Shown here: positions 21,855 to 35,309 of the stretch, in pieces
Layout: every line of letters starts with the position of its first letter
Position numbering within the stretch: position 1 is the first letter of the stretch
Assembly: GCA_005408345.1 (NCBI GenBank)
Contig: SEMN01000062.1
Location: forward strand, 744,001-808,000
Length of the DNA stretch: 64,000 nt
Reading direction: 5' to 3'
DNA from: Macquaria australasica
Lineage: Eukaryota > Chordata > Actinopteri > Centrarchiformes > Percichthyidae
Program-made: the position numbers and the translations under genes
Notes under the pieces: generated by a model
Told to the model about the DNA's origin: nothing
What the model saw: only the letters and a program-made list of their open reading frames with translations
The model's database searches: none

Positions 21855-23719
21855 TCCATCCATCCATCTATCCATTTTCTTCCGCTTATCCGGGGCCGGG
21901 TCGCGGTGGCAGCAGGTTAAGCAGGGTTGTCCAGACGTCCCTCTCCCCGGCAATGCTTTCCAGCTCCTCCTGGGGGACCCCAAGGCGTCCCAGGCCAGAT
22001 GAGATATATAATCCCTCCAGCGTGTTCTGGGTCTGCCCCGGGGCCTCCTACCAGTTGGACATGCCCGGAAAACCTCTAAAGGGAGGCGTCCAGGAGGCAT
22101 CCTAATCAGATGCCCAAACCACCTCAACTGGCTCCTTTCGATGCAAAGGAGCAGTGGCTCTACTCCGAGCTCCCTCCGGATGTCCGAGCTCTTTTCCCTA
22201 TCTGTAAGGGTGAGCCCAGCCACGCTGCAGAGGAAACTCATTTCGGCCGCTTGTATCCGCGATCTCATTCTTTCGGTCACTACCCAAAGCTCATGACCAT
22301 AGGGTGAGGGTTGGAACGTAGATCGACTGGTAAATCGAAAGAAATCCTGTCCATGAATATCACAAACAGAATTGGTGACAAGGGGCAGCCCTAGCGGAGT
22401 CCAACACCTAATTGGAGCACACCCTCCGGTCCCCCTTTTTGAAGACGGGAACCACCACCCCGGTCTGCCACTCCACAGGCACTGTCCCCGACCTCCATGC
22501 GACACTGAAGAGGCGTATCAGTCAAGACAGCCCAACAGTGTCCAGAGCCTTCAGCATCTCAGGGCAAATCTCATCCACACCTGGCGCCTTGCCACCAAGA
22601 AGCTCTTTGACTACCTTGGAGACTTCTGCCAGGGATATGGGTGAGTCTTTCCCCGAGTCTTCAAACTCTGCCTCCTCCCCTGAGGACATGTTGGTTGGTC
22701 AGGAGTTCCTCAAAGTGCTCTTTCCACCGCTCGACAACATCCCCAGTCTGGGTTAGCAGCTCTCCTCCCCTGCTGAACACAGCCTGGGCCAAGCCCTGCT
22801 TTCCCTTCCTGAGTCGTTTAACGGTTTGCCAGAACTTCCTTGGGCCAACCGAAAGTCCTTCTCCATAGCCTCCCCAAACTCCTCCCGCACCCGGGTTTTT
22901 GCTTTGGTAACCACCGAGGCTGCCGTCCTTCTGGCCTCCGGGTACCTGTCCGCTGCTTCAGGAGACCTCTGGGCTAGCCAAGCCCGAAAAGCCTCCTTCT
23001 TCAGCTTAACGGCTTCCTTCACCTTCACCGCCGGTGTCCATCAGCGGGTTCTAAGGTTGCCGCCTCGACAGGCACCGACGACCTTCTGACCACAGCTCCT
23101 AGCGGCTGCCTCAGCAATGGAGGCTTTGAACATGGCCCACTCTGATGTCCCCAACCTCCCCCGGGATGCGCGAGAAATTCTTCCGGAGGTGGGAGTTGAA
23201 GGTGTCACGGACAGGGCCCTCCGCCAGACATTCCCAGTTCACCCTCACTACACGTTTAGGTTTGCCAGGTCTGTCCGGCAGCCGTCCCTGCCATCTTATC
23301 TTATTCCAGGACGCCACCCAGGAACTCCAAGAAGGCCGGGTACTCCGAACTGCTGTTTGGTGCATAAGCACAAACAACAGTCGGAGCCTTCCTCTCAACA
23401 ACTTTCAGTCGCATCGAGGCGACCCCCTCGTTCCCCGGGGAAAACTCCAACACAGCGGCGCTCAGCCAGGGGCTCGTGAGTATCCCCACACCCGCCCGGC
23501 ACCTCATCCTGGGCAACTCCGGAAAAGAAGAGAGTCCAGCCCCTCTCCAGGAGTTTGGTTCCAGATCCTGAGCTATGCGTAGAGGTGAGCCCAACTATAT
23601 CTAGCTGGTACCGCTCCACCTCCCGCACCAGCTCCGGCTCTTTCCCCACCAGAGAGCTGACGTTCCACGTCCCTAAAACCAGTCTGCGACACAGAAGGTC
23701 AGCACGCCCAGGTCCCAGG
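21855..23719 (-). mobile_element. RTE/Rex3-like LINE, 5'-truncated and internally deleted
   Basis: The element lies on the minus strand with a (GATG)n-type tail (plus strand TCCATCCATCCATCTATCC). A perfect 15-bp target duplication, TGATTGGTGTGTAGA, lies at 21840-21854 and 23720-23734. Minus-strand fragments run from an endonuclease portion (23649-23111, several frames) through a linker (KTRVREEFGEAMEKDFRLAQ, about 22.9 kb). They continue through an RT part (GCPLSPILFVIFMDRI, about 22.37 kb) to the C-terminal region (YGHELWVVTERMRSRIQAAE, LRWFGHLIRMPPGRLP, RGRPRTRWRDYI). The catalytic FADD part of RT is missing, and frameshifts break the rest. The Rex3 label follows from the tail type and is less certain than the LINE call. 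Confidence 0.88.
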
Positions 23720-24540
23720 TGATTGGTGTGTAGAGTCTAACAGAATTAGTTTGTATTTAAACTAACAGTAGTTGAAGCAACCTCATAAAGTGCGAACATA
23801 AACTGGTTGAAACATAGTCCATTTTATAGTTGTTGGAATTTTAAAATTTCAGTGTATTAAAAGAACATAATACACTAAGTATAAATTGTTCATTATTTAC
23901 AACCAAATCTACAGCGTAGGGATTTCATAGAGCTTTTCAGTATCACAGTGATCACAGTGTCAAGGAGAGAAGTGAGAAAAGATGTAACTACCTAGCATTC
24001 CTCCCTCATGTAGCATTACACCATTTTTAATACTCCTAAGTATTTAATCTGCCAAGGTTGAATTAGAATTCAGCTCTCATTTTCAGCAGTGGGGAGCGGG
24101 GGCAGCCACCCTCCCACCAGGGAGCTATTCATTACTTTTACAGTTGGCACCTGTGTAACTTCACTGGGCAGCCCTGGGGTTATGTGCTTTACTAAAGGGT
24201 CCATCAGCAACTCTCCATTTAGTATTTTCACTTTGAGAAAAAAAATTGAACTGATGACTTACCAGTCTCAAAGCTAAATCTAATGGCTTCAGCTGCCGCC
24301 GCATATGTCCTGCTCCTGAAGTGGATAGTATTTCCCAAACAAGCAAAACATTTAGTTTACTTTAAAAAGCCACTAATTGCCAACAAGACTGATTTCTATT
24401 GTATTATTTGTTGTTGAACGGTATTGTGGACAGCAGCAATCACTGTAATAATAATACGTAGACATGCTAAAAATGATATCTGTTGAACCATTTCATGTAG
24501 TCAAATCCTGTGTGTGTGTGAACATGAAATGGTTAAACAG

Positions 24541-24560
24541 ATATATATATATATATATAT
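24541..24560 (+). repeat. (AT)10 microsatellite
   Basis: Ten AT units in the intron. Confidence 0.85.
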
Positions 24561-24602
24561 AAATAAACGATGTACATTTCAGACTACCGATTACATTGTA
24601 AC

Positions 24603-24760
24603 TAGAGTCAGACCAATATGTTTGCGGGCTGACATTATTGGTCGATATTAGCTTATCACAGATATATCTGAGCAGATATATGCTGACTGATAAGTAACAA
24701 GAAATTGCAATATAGATATGCCAAAGATATGTCTGCGTGCTCAGGAGATATCTTGGTCAG
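24603..24760. repeat. possible decayed non-autonomous DNA element
   Basis: GACCAATATG, TGACATTATTGGTCGATATTAGC and repeated AGATATATCTG/GATATAT words resemble the interior of a common fish hAT-type MITE. No matching terminal repeats were located. Confidence 0.3.
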
Positions 24761-26250
24761 AGTTCTTTAATAAGTAATAACTCACCTTTTTTTTACCTGG
24801 GCATTTAGGTTATTCCTACCCATCAGTCTTTTGCAGAACACACAATGATAGGTTTTGCAGTGTGCCCACTTCTCCTTAGCACTACACTCACACTCACCTG
24901 TCAGAATGAAACCATTAAAGCATATCCTGAGAATCCCTTCCTTTCCTTAGTGCTGCTCTCACCTGCTGTTGATTGACAGTACAGTGTGCCCTCCTCCCCA
25001 CCAGCAGCATTCTAAAATTCCTCACCCACTACGGCACTATGGCTCCCATTCTGTCTGACAAATCAGCTTGAATTGGAGTCCCACTTGCCATCATCACATA
25101 TGTTTGATTACATGCCTCTTGCTACTCCAACAACCAATTGCGGATAAATTGCTGATCCGTGTTTTTATATTAACGCCTCTGCTCGCTTTTGTTCATCCTC
25201 TCCTGTGCTGCTCGATGAAACAGCAGTGACATGTGCATTGTGTGGGCCACAGGGGGTTCAGAGCAGCTGGTGACAGCTTCCCTCCGACAAATGAGTGTGT
25301 GTTTTTGTTTTTAGTCGAGGCTCCCCCACCTGATGGCTCGGTCCGTGAGGTCTGAGGCAACTGCGTTCGAGGGCCTCATGGCAAATTAGGTACATTAAGA
25401 GCTAAAATTGGACTCTGAGATGCGACGCAGGTGCAGGACAGACCACAGCTTATACTGATTAACCTAGTCGCCAGTTGACTGCCGACACTATGATGGAAGT
25501 CTAAAAGTCTATGAGATACAAGCATGCAAGGGTATGATTTTTGTTTGGAGCAAATAGTTTTCAAAGACATGTATGTTCCCCCCTCTTGTGGATGGGATCT
25601 TCATACCTTACTGTGGCTTTAGCAGCACAAGCTGCATTACTGCATACTAACATGAATGGATAGTATTTTCTAATGTTCTAATCAATTAAAATTGTAAATA
25701 ATTATCCAGCAACTTCAAAACAAGAGCAACTGGACTTGTTATGTGCACAGTCTGCTGACTGAAAGCCTGAGTTGAATCTGAGTTTCTCAAAACATGCTGC
25801 TGGGTGATAAGGGCTGATTAAAGTTGCAGGCATGTGGAACTTTTGTGATTGTGTGTTTTGTTGATTGATGGTGTTTTTACGTATTTTGAAGGCAAAAAGT
25901 ACTTTCCCTCTCTGGTTGTTTCCCTTTCAGATTTTAACCCTGTAAACACAACTGAGGCTTCCATTTCTGTCCTTTTACAGCTTACTTTTCTTTTGAAAAT
26001 GTCTCCAAAGTGTCTTTCAAGTGTCAAATTATTTTGATATGCTGGCCAAAATTATATTTGTCAGCAGCTGAAAGTTCAAAGGTGACTTTACATCTCATTT
26101 TGTGATATGAACTGCTTACCTGTGCACTTGTGCCGGTTAAAATGGATTTGCTGATTGCATTTTATTGCCTCATTTCCCCAGGTATTGTAAGCTGGTTGTT
26201 TGACATTTGTTAACTGTGCTTCTCTGTTGCTTCCGTACCTGTCTCCACAG

Positions 26251-26367
26251 CTCCCTGTGGAGGTCACTTCACAGGTTCAGAGGGAACTGTGCTGTCCCCA
26301 AACTACCCACATAATTACACCAGAGGCCAGAGCTGTGTCTATGACATCTTCGTCCCTGGGGACTTTG
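26251..26367 (+). CDS. csmd3: csmd3 exon w12: first third of a CUB domain (about CUB10)
   Basis: The 117-nt phase-1/phase-1 exon encodes APCGGHFTGSEGTVLSPNYP and RGQSCVYDIFVPGDF with both CUB cysteines and an NYT glycosylation site. It is followed by a 15.7-kb intron inside the same domain, and the next exon resumes with VLFGQFVVF. The acceptor is GTCTCCACAG and the donor is TTG|GTAAGC. Confidence 0.93.
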
Positions 26368-27381
26368 GTAAGCATTTCAAGCATTATTTCAGAGTTGCAG
26401 AAAATTGTTACTTATAGTCTGTTCAACTGCTGCTAGCCCATATGTGGTTTCGGTTTCCAGAAATATTTTTACTTCAAACATGAATTGAGAGGAGTAGGCT
26501 AAGAGAGAAAACTGTTAGTGTTTTCTGTTAATGATGAGGAAAGAGGATAGTCTGCGAAGAAATGGAGGCTTATTCTCAAAGCTGGTCGTAGGTGACAGAA
26601 TACTACCAAACAAATCAAACGTTCACACTTGCATAATTCATTTCCCTGTAGCACTTAATTATGTGTCATGCATTTCAGTGTTTTGTAAGTTTGGATTGGT
26701 ATGTTTGATGGTTACAGCCTTTGACACTCAGGTTAAATGCCTGTCTGCTGCTGGATTAATATTCAATCCCTGTATACTTGCTCCATATCTGACAACTGAA
26801 TTGGCAGAGAATCAAGCCATTGGTTACACTATGAATAGATAAAGGTCATTGAAGGCCACTGCTATTCCTCACAGTGGTGTGTGTCTAATGAAATCACATT
26901 TAATCAATACATACATGTTAGAATTCCATACCAACATACTGTCGGTGTACCGCTGCACCTCTTACGGCCATTTCCCACTCTTACGAATGACTTGAAACAC
27001 AACCTGAATAATGGCAGTGTTTGAGCTCTAGCAAGAGGCGTGAAAGCACAATAGGATCAGGGAAAACAAAAATTGATTGTGTTGACATGAAAAATGCTCC
27101 ATACTGTAGGTAATGGAGAGGAAGGTCAAGCAGCGGAGGGCTGTGGGCAATAGATGGAGCAAGCAAATGCACGGGTGCTCAGTTTATCCAAGCGCCTCTG
27201 TATATACATAATTCAGCAAAGATCTCCAGAAGACTTTGATGCGCTTTCAGCTCAATATACCATGTTAGTCATAAAGAGCTGCTGGAATCGTAGGCAGAGG
27301 TTTTTATTCTGTAAAGCCCTGTGCTTATGAAACACAGATTAATCCCCTGTGTGATCTCCCACTGCTCATGGAGTCCAGGAA

Positions 27382-27384
<3 letters not shown>

Positions 27385-27414
<30 letters not shown>
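27385..27414 (+). repeat. poly(T) run, 30 bases
   Basis: Uninterrupted run of 30 T. It could be the complement of a retroelement poly(A) tail, but no element body was recognised beside it. Confidence 0.85.
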
Positions 27415-27418
<4 letters not shown>

Positions 27419-28379
27419 AAATACATACAAATGCAGCCTTTGCTTAAACTGCCTGCAACAGCTTAATGGAGTGTGGAAGTTGCCCAGCAACATTCCCACC
27501 TGGGCCTGCAAATTTATTCCAGGGTGTGCAGACACAGAGGCTATTGAAGAGTCCCACTGATGATGAACAAGACTGCTGTGGCGTGGCTTGAGGGACATAT
27601 ATTCTGAGTAGAAGTCTAACAAAGCAACTGGGATTCACAGCTTGGGTAGAGCAAGATGAAAATGTTGGGACTACAACTATGATGTAACAAGAAAGCCTAA
27701 ATTATCTAAAGCATGTGCCCCTCATGTCACTAGTAATATATTAATCTTTGATACAGAGGCTAAAACCAGGAACAGATAATGCCCTTGCACCAACATCATA
27801 TCGCTAGAAGTGGGAAAACAAGTTCTCCGCAGTTTTTTGCTGTAATGACGATTGACAAAACTGAGCTTATTTCCATACAGTATATAGGTGCTCTTAGAAA
27901 ACTAGCCATTGACATGTTATACAGTACTGTATTGCAACCACAGTACTACCCTAACATTATTTGTTTGTTCATTTTAACTTCATTAAGTTACTTTACTTAA
28001 TCGTGTGAGTTAAATTACATCAAAAATAAAGCCAAGCGATATATGTTGTGTCAAGAATTTTAGTGTTTTTAACCTCCAGATAAAACAGTACGGAGCGGAT
28101 TTCTGTTTTCTCTGTAGCAGCTTGGCAGCTGAGTCTAGCCTATAGGCAGTGTGATAGCAGAAATCACATTTCAGTGTCTAGTATACAGGTAATTGAAATT
28201 TGTAAGTCCCTAGGGTAGAGAATCAAACGTGTGTCCTAGTCTGTCCGTCATATGACCGATAGCATACCATAAGCCTTTGAGACATCTTGTCAACCTGGTT
28301 GAACTGGCAGGAAAAGGTCAGTGGGAAATATCATCTCTCGACTCCGGCCCAATGACCTGAGGGTTTTACACCCGGGTTA

Positions 28380-28401
28380 GGGGGTGGGGGTGGGGGTGGG
28401 G
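28380..28401 (+). other. G-quadruplex motif
   Basis: Four G runs (5, 5, 5 and 4 bases) are separated by single T loops. This is the pattern expected to form a very stable parallel quadruplex on the plus strand. Confidence 0.8.
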
Positions 28402-28643
28402 TTGTTGCAGTATTATGTGGATGTATGTCTTGCTGTCAAGGTGTAGCTAAAAGGGCAGCCCTTGGTATGTATTGTACAATGATTGTGAATATTTGAAATA
28501 TGTTGCTTGCACACTGTTAGTCCTCTCAGAAAACTGAACAGGTTTAGAGTTGGAAGGAGTACATTTCAAATTAATTAAACCATGTGGTCTTAATGATTAT
28601 TAGATTATCTGATTAAGTTAGTGCCTGACATCATGTTTGAGTC

Positions 28644-28675
28644 CTGGCAACCAGCCAATAGCTGTTGGTTGCCAG
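28644..28675. repeat. 10-bp inverted repeat
   Basis: CTGGCAACCA at 28644-28653 and its exact complement TGGTTGCCAG at 28666-28675 are separated by 12 bases. A small hairpin of unknown meaning. Confidence 0.6.
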
Positions 28676-31600
28676 AATGAAAGCTATGTTTGAATTGTTG
28701 ATAATCATGCTCAAATGGATTTCACTAAAAAGAAGTGGCTTAGCGTCACCAATAATGCAAAATAAAATAAACAGTGATAGACAGATGTTTAGTTTAATTG
28801 CATATTTACAAGGTAGCCTCAAGTATAATGAGGTAAATTGCGATAGGGAAAATAATTACCTCCTGTTAGCGTGATCAGATCTGTACTTCACAGTCATATC
28901 ACAACTATATTTGATCCGCAGCAAACAAGGCAGGGCAGGAAAGTGTTCTTCATATTTGATGAAATAATAATCACTGTTGAAAAGTTTTTCAAGGATAACC
29001 TGATTTTGTATTACAATGTGCAATGCTGCCATGTTCCCAGATCTTGGCAGTTATCTCACAGGCTGATAATATTACTGTATAAGTAAGTGAGTTAGGGATG
29101 TTTTTTCACATGTGGCCGTCTTGTTGCTTGTGCACCTGGCTGCCTGGTGAAGTAGTGACGGTACACTCGGTCTACAAATGTAAATAAATACGACAGCAGC
29201 GCTCTCGTTTTCCTTCTACACCAAGGCGAGGAATTCAGCATTCTTTATTTGTTGTAGTTGTAAAAACTGGTTGCCAACATGGGCAACCAGATCACATCAA
29301 ATACCTCGGGCAAATGGGCAGCTGTTACTGTTGAGCTTTGCAGTACAAGTCCTTACGTACGACTTTGATTTTTTTCTTACTACAAGCCTTTTGCATGCAT
29401 ACATATAGGACTAATACTGATGACATAATCAGCTACATTTCCTTCTTTTTGTTTTGCCATCTGCAGTACTTTTCCTAAACGCACAGGTGTACACTGTGTG
29501 TTTTAAGATTCTCTTTAAGGTTGTCAGTGCAAAGGATTTTGAGAGCTTCAGAAGTCTTGGGAATGTTTATACATGTGTTGGATGTTGGCAGATATTTTGT
29601 TCAGTGGTATCATAGTACAGTTTGTATAGATTTATTGCGTTCTATTCAAGCTGTCATGGTTTCTGTCTGACTGACTGAACAAACCCTGTGGATAGGTGCA
29701 TACCTCCCTGTATGTGCCTGTGTCTTCCTTTGGACCGCATTTTTCCCATGCCACATTTTGCACCTGATATACTAACATAATGTACGCACATAACATCGTA
29801 ACACACCACAGTGTAACCTAGTTCAATTCTGCCTGAAGCATCACCTCAATCATACAAATAAATGTCCTACATGATATATATTTACAATTTGGATACCTGG
29901 TTTCTGCTCTTATCCTGTACATACATGTTAATATAGGCATTTATGCACTGTATTCCAGTCAATGATCATAACAATTATAATAAAAAAAAGAGCTGGCAGT
30001 AGACACCATTGCTTAAAGCACACTTGGAGTATAGTCAGTAAAAAGGCTCTACATTAATTTGTGAGCCATCATTTCTTGGTAGCTCAGCACTCATATATAT
30101 GCTCTGTGCATAGCTTATTTTACTTTGCACCATTCAGATGTCATTAAGGTACAATGTGCATCTGTCTTGCCCTTTAATGTTTAATTATTCTGTCAGAAAT
30201 AATGGTTGTAGTCATATTTCAAACAATAACTCTGCTTCTGTTTTAAAGAGATGAATTATTCATGGAATTCAACCTTTGCCTTGGGCACTGCTTGTAAACA
30301 TACAAACATACACTGCCCCACAGGAATCCACTCTTGTTTACACCAAGTTCAGTGGCTAGTATATAACTTTTTTTTTTCTATACTTCCAGCAGTGTATGGT
30401 GTTTTCTTATGTAAAAACAGGGAGACTGACAGTCGAGATATTTTGACAAGATTAAACCCCGTTGTGTGCACTGGTACACAGGAAAAAAAAAAGTAAAAAA
30501 AATATGTGGACACATTTTTCTTTGACAAAAATGCCAAACCATGCTTCAAGGTAAAGTCACTTTTTTGTTTGCTTAAGGGATTTGTTTGTATGGTTCAGCC
30601 TCCTTTGTGAAGCTTCAGAGGTGAACCAAATTCTTCCAATTAGCAGGACCCTCTATGGTATTTATTGTATATATATATTTTTTCTTTTGCTATGTAATAT
30701 GTGTTTTTTTGTTTGGAATTGGATCGTGCATGAAATATCCCCAATGAGATGTAGCAACATTCACTCCAAATATCATTAACTTTGTAGATAACCTTTGAAA
30801 TCAACTGTGGATCTGCAAATCTCATTAAAGTTGAGATGATTGTCAGAAGCCGTGACTAACGTTGACAATTGAAGCTAACTCCTAAATGCTCTGCAACAGC
30901 ATCACCATATATACCTCAAACTCTGGACCTGATTTTAACAAGGATATCTAGCAGATCAAATAACTATCATAACACCATATTTTTAATTGTGGTTAACTTT
31001 GCAAAAGTTGCATTTCATCCTAAGGTAGTTTCTCATCAGAAGGATGCTCAACATGAGTCATTGGTGAATTTGATTTCATAGACACAACATTCAGTCACCT
31101 CTGTTTATCTGCCCGAGGCTTTTTATAGCTCCAGTGTATGTGTCTATATAATACTAACAACACCATATGCATATTGGTTGCCACAAAATGTGTCAGGAGG
31201 CGAGACACGAGCACTGACGGATTGCAGTAATAAATCTGGGCTGTAACAAGATGGACAGAGAATGAGTGAGAGAGAGACTGTGGAGACTGCAAGAGGTAAA
31301 GGGGTTGAGTCTAACTACGAGAAAAAGGCACATAGATCTTGGCTGAATGTGAAAGTCTCAGAGAGAACAAGTTAGATGGAGAAAGTGATAATGAGTGAGA
31401 GTTATAATGAGCGAGACATGGAATGAGAAGAGAGGGAGAGAGAAACAGTGCTGCTGAGAGCGATCATAAAAATGTTGACCCTGGGGGCTGATTGTTGACT
31501 CATCAGTGATGTTTGCTGGAAAGTAAGTTTGTGCCTGGGGCCACCTAAGCACATGACTTGCTACTTCCCACACAAAACCCATTACCTTGTTTGTCTGCGT

Positions 31601-32249
31601 CAGCTTACAGTCTATAGACTACCCTCAGTGTGATTAACCTAATATGAACTGTGAACTCTGCTCCAGCCCTGCCTTGATGTAGAAAGTTTTTTTGCTATGG
31701 GGCTTCACATGTACATATGTCTGTGAATGTGTAATTAGAGAGTGTGCCTCTGTCAAATTTAAGTGTGTCGAGCTCTCACTTGAATGACTGCATTGACTGG
31801 ATTTGACAACCTGTGGTTTTCAAGTTGATGAGATTCTGGGTACCCATTATGTGAGTGCAATGGCTTGTGCTACTGTAGTACTGTACTGTATGCTGTTTCA
31901 AAAGTCAACAAGTAAAAATGAAAGACCCAAGCAAAAATAGTGCAGCTAAAACTGGAAGTTCAAGAAGCTGGTTACATATCCTTGTCCTCTTTCTCCTCTC
32001 TCTGCTCTCTTGAAGTGACCAATACTTACAGCTTTCAATCCACAGAGGGGATTTTTTACCCAAGATAGAAGCCTAATGGACTGGATGCAGCTTGTGCCAA
32101 GGTGCAGCCACATAATCCCCGCCAAAAGGGTTGATGCAATTTCACTGTGATAATGGGTCATTAAAAATATATGCGTCTGTGCTGTCATACAATCCCTCTG
32201 GTTTCTGTAAATGAGGCTTGTGTATGCTGTCACAGCCCAGAATCTCAGA

Positions 32250-32545
32250 AGGCCTGTGCTGCCACAAAGCAAAGACGACGGGTAGCTCTTCCATAATTCA
32301 TAGCCAGAAGGACAAACATATGCTGCCATTTTCCTTACCTTTCGCTGTTGCCTGTTCTGTGAGTGTCTTTAACACCTTATCTGGGCTTTGTGCATATCTT
32401 GCCTTAAGGCACATGTAGCTAATGCTGTGGCTGTGGGCACAAATAGGCTTGCATTACATTCCAGTTACATGAGTGGTGTTCTGAGAAATTGCTTTTCACA
32501 GCATGGCCCGAATGATAGCTCACCTGAGTGGCTGTGTACCAGTAT
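32250..32545 (+). repeat. related segment, copy A of an unidentified pair
   Basis: The segment matches 38190-38515 in the same orientation, best over CCATAATTCATAGCCAGAAG and the following AAACATATGCTGCCATTTT. Weaker matches continue (TTGCCTTAAGGCA, TTCACAGCATGGCCC, CTGTGTACCAGT). The family was not recognised. It may be an old dispersed repeat or a duplicated non-coding element. Confidence 0.75.
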
Positions 32546-33084
32546 ACACGTCTGTTTCCCACCTTTTTAATTTCCTGCCATCATGGACATGTAGCTTGAA
32601 TGTTTTTGTTAAATGTAACTCTCCCAATTGCAAACACATGTGGTGATAGCAGAGAAAATGGTTAACACATAAGCAGTTTACAAAAAAGGAAACAAAAGGA
32701 AACCAGGATATCAGTGTAAAAATGTCAGCTGTAACAGACCATCAGTGGTCACTTATCACAGACACTATGTTTGAATCCACCTATTCTTAGTGATTTTTGA
32801 ATTTGCAGTTAAAAAATCTGAATGGAAATGACTGATCTTTTAAAAATGCTTTAGTGCCCCCAAAATGTTTTTGTTTTATGTGACGCAATAAGGCAGGACT
32901 CAAACTCCACAGACCTTTTTCACAGCAAACATTTTGACTTATCATAGCAGGAAAAGTGCATCATTGATGGCTCTATGCCATTAATGTCCCAGGAAGCATT
33001 ATCATCATAAGCTTATAATTATATATATAAAATTAATAATTTAATTTCTTGAACACAAAGGCAACTAAAACGAGCTGTAAAAGT

Positions 33085-33500
33085 TCTTCATCGCTAGACC
33101 AATTTGCAAATGTGAATGAGTCTGGAACCTCTCAGTTCATTTTTGATTTCTCGGACCAAAATGCCCAATCAGAACAACGAAACGTGTGACGTAGTGCTGA
33201 GCGAATCCTGTCGGAAGTATACAGCAAACACATCTTTGTTATCAACAAAAGCTTTAAGTGCAGTTGTTTGTTCTTTTAGAGAAAATTTATCATAGTTTGT
33301 TTAACACTGACACGATAGTGGATTCAGAACGTTCCACATCAGCAGCAGCCATCTTGGTTATTTACAAAAATGCCTCCACGGCGCTCCTCTGTAGGCTACA
33401 GTCATTGTAACAATCCTGCCTCATATTAGATAAATGGTTGTGATTGGCCCAACCTGAGCAAATACAACATGAGGTTGCAGATTTGTCTGGTTCCCAGGCT
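33085..33500. repeat. possible decayed fish DNA-transposon-derived repeat
   Basis: The phrases GGAACCTCTCAGTTCATTTT, CAATCAGAACAACGAAACGTG, AAAAATGCCTCCACGGCGCT and GTGATTGGCCCAACCTGAGC recall a non-autonomous element seen in fish. Ends and target duplication were not found. Confidence 0.3.
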
Positions 33501-34974
33501 AACTCTGTCCCACTGTGCTCCTCAAAGTTTTCAAACATTTTGAGCTGAAAGAGACTCTGCAGTCACTGTGACAGGGATTATTGTCAAAAACAGCAGCAGG
33601 GCCTCACACACCTTACTGAGGCTAAATGTAGAAGTCACCGCTGGAGTATCCACCATGAGCATTTTAGCATTTAGCCAGACCCAGCATGCACGCAATATAG
33701 TGGGTGTGTTTGATTTTGGTCACTTAGTGTGCTTGTCGGGTGGTGCATTAAACCAGTGATTACTGCAAGGCCCGATCTGGCCCATACACCCTGCACATAG
33801 CCAGTGAACATAAACATTTAGAACATCTTTTCCTGAGTGTCACCTCGGTGGACATGGAGCTCTGCCCTCCTGCCGCAGACACACCAGCAGCTTCTTCTCT
33901 GCTGCGGCTGCTGATTCAACACTTTTCTTTTATTCCACTCTCACACGGTTTATCATGACTTTTTTTATGTGACTTTGTTTTTTGTTTTTTTTGGATAATT
34001 GAAGCTAGGGGGCCTACATCTGCTTGACCATCAGACAAACTCCCTTTTAAAACCTTTCAGATAGAGGTAAGGGCAGAGGGAGAGCGAAGCCCTGCAGAGG
34101 CAGTCAAGGTTCACTGATTAGCTTCCGCATGATACCCAAGAACCAGAGCCTGTTATCTCACTTTTATACACCATTTTAGATAAATTCTCCACCAAAACTG
34201 CTTTATCACCACTGAGAATTGATGTGCTGGGAAGGTTTTGAGTTGTAGCCATACCTGAATAAAATGGGATACATTTGAAAATCTGTAATGCCACTACTAT
34301 GTGTAACCACTTAATGTAACCTTGAATATTCAATCGTAAGTCCGGCATGACAGTGTCACATGTAATATTTTCCTTGAATCTTGTTACATGAAGATGTTTT
34401 CAGATAAAATGTTCTGTCCTTGTTTAGGTCATGTTTTCTTAGTTTGCTAGCTGTAGCCTCAGCTCGAAACCAGCCCAGGAGGTTGGTCTGTCTCACTGTA
34501 ACAAGTGCAATACTGAAAAATCATAAGCTGAAGTGTTTTGGAACAAAATGTGCAAGACTGACTTATGACACAAAGGAGTCGCTTCAACTAAAACCAGAGG
34601 AGGGATTCTATATACATCTGAGGCAAATATACTGTATTTAGCAGATTTTTTTTTTTAAATCCATAGACTGTATAATAGACGTCCTCTCTCCATTAGCTGC
34701 AGACTCTTTTTTTCTAGGAACATTGTAACACATAAACACATTTTACCACATAGTCTAAAGTCATTCTGAGTTCTTTGTCTGCTGACGACATGTGATAATC
34801 TTTAAGCCCCAGTACCTGTTACTAGAAGTAATACTACTGATAAATGTAACCCAAAGGCAATCCAGGAGGCAGGAGCAGATTGGTTTGTTCAGATTAAATA
34901 GCAACAGAGAAAAAGATTACTACCACAGGCATTACAGATTTATGCTGTTCAAAAAGGATCCCTAACAATCATAC

Positions 34975-35014
34975 ATGTCTCTCTAAGCATTTATGTTGCT
35001 ACTTAGAGAGACAT
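34975..35014. repeat. 13-bp inverted repeat
   Basis: ATGTCTCTCTAAG at 34975-34987 and its exact complement CTTAGAGAGACAT at 35002-35014 are separated by 14 bases. Too short for a typical miRNA precursor. Confidence 0.6.
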
Positions 35015-35255
35015 AAATCCATAGATGCTGGTAAGCATTTAAACATAATGAACGTCAACATTTTGGAACAGAAGTCTGTGTTCAACAACTCCTCAATAAC
35101 ATCTCTTTAAGAGATATAACAGTATTTCTCTCTTGTAACCAGTGTACGTATAAGCAAAATAATAATACACACAAGAGGATCTCAACCTTGCATTGTGGAA
35201 TTGTTTTTCCTGGCTGGTATACATGAGTTTTATCATAATCCATCATCTACACACA

Positions 35256-35309
35256 CAAGTGATCCAGGGGGCCATGCTCATTCATTCTGTAGAAGAAAGA
35301 GCAAATAGC
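35256..35309 (+). repeat. related segment, second pair, copy A
   Basis: AGTGATCCAGGGGGCCATGC, TCATTCATTCTGTAGAAGAAAGA resembles 39446-39491 (about three quarters of positions match by eye). Same orientation, and same order relative to the first pair. Confidence 0.5.

Larger units (their letters stand above)
20810..26250. other. csmd3: intron w11-w12
   Basis: This 5.4-kb intron carries a 25-base A run at 21063-21087, the RTE/Rex3-like LINE at 21855-23719, an (AT)10 run and a decayed element near 24.6 kb. No feature was recognised in 20810-21062, 21088-21839, 23735-24540 or 24760-26250. Confidence 0.75.

Noticed and set aside
23117..23582. Plus-strand ORFs of 120 and 145 aa
   Set aside because: They are antisense shadows of the degraded LINE endonuclease in GC-rich sequence.
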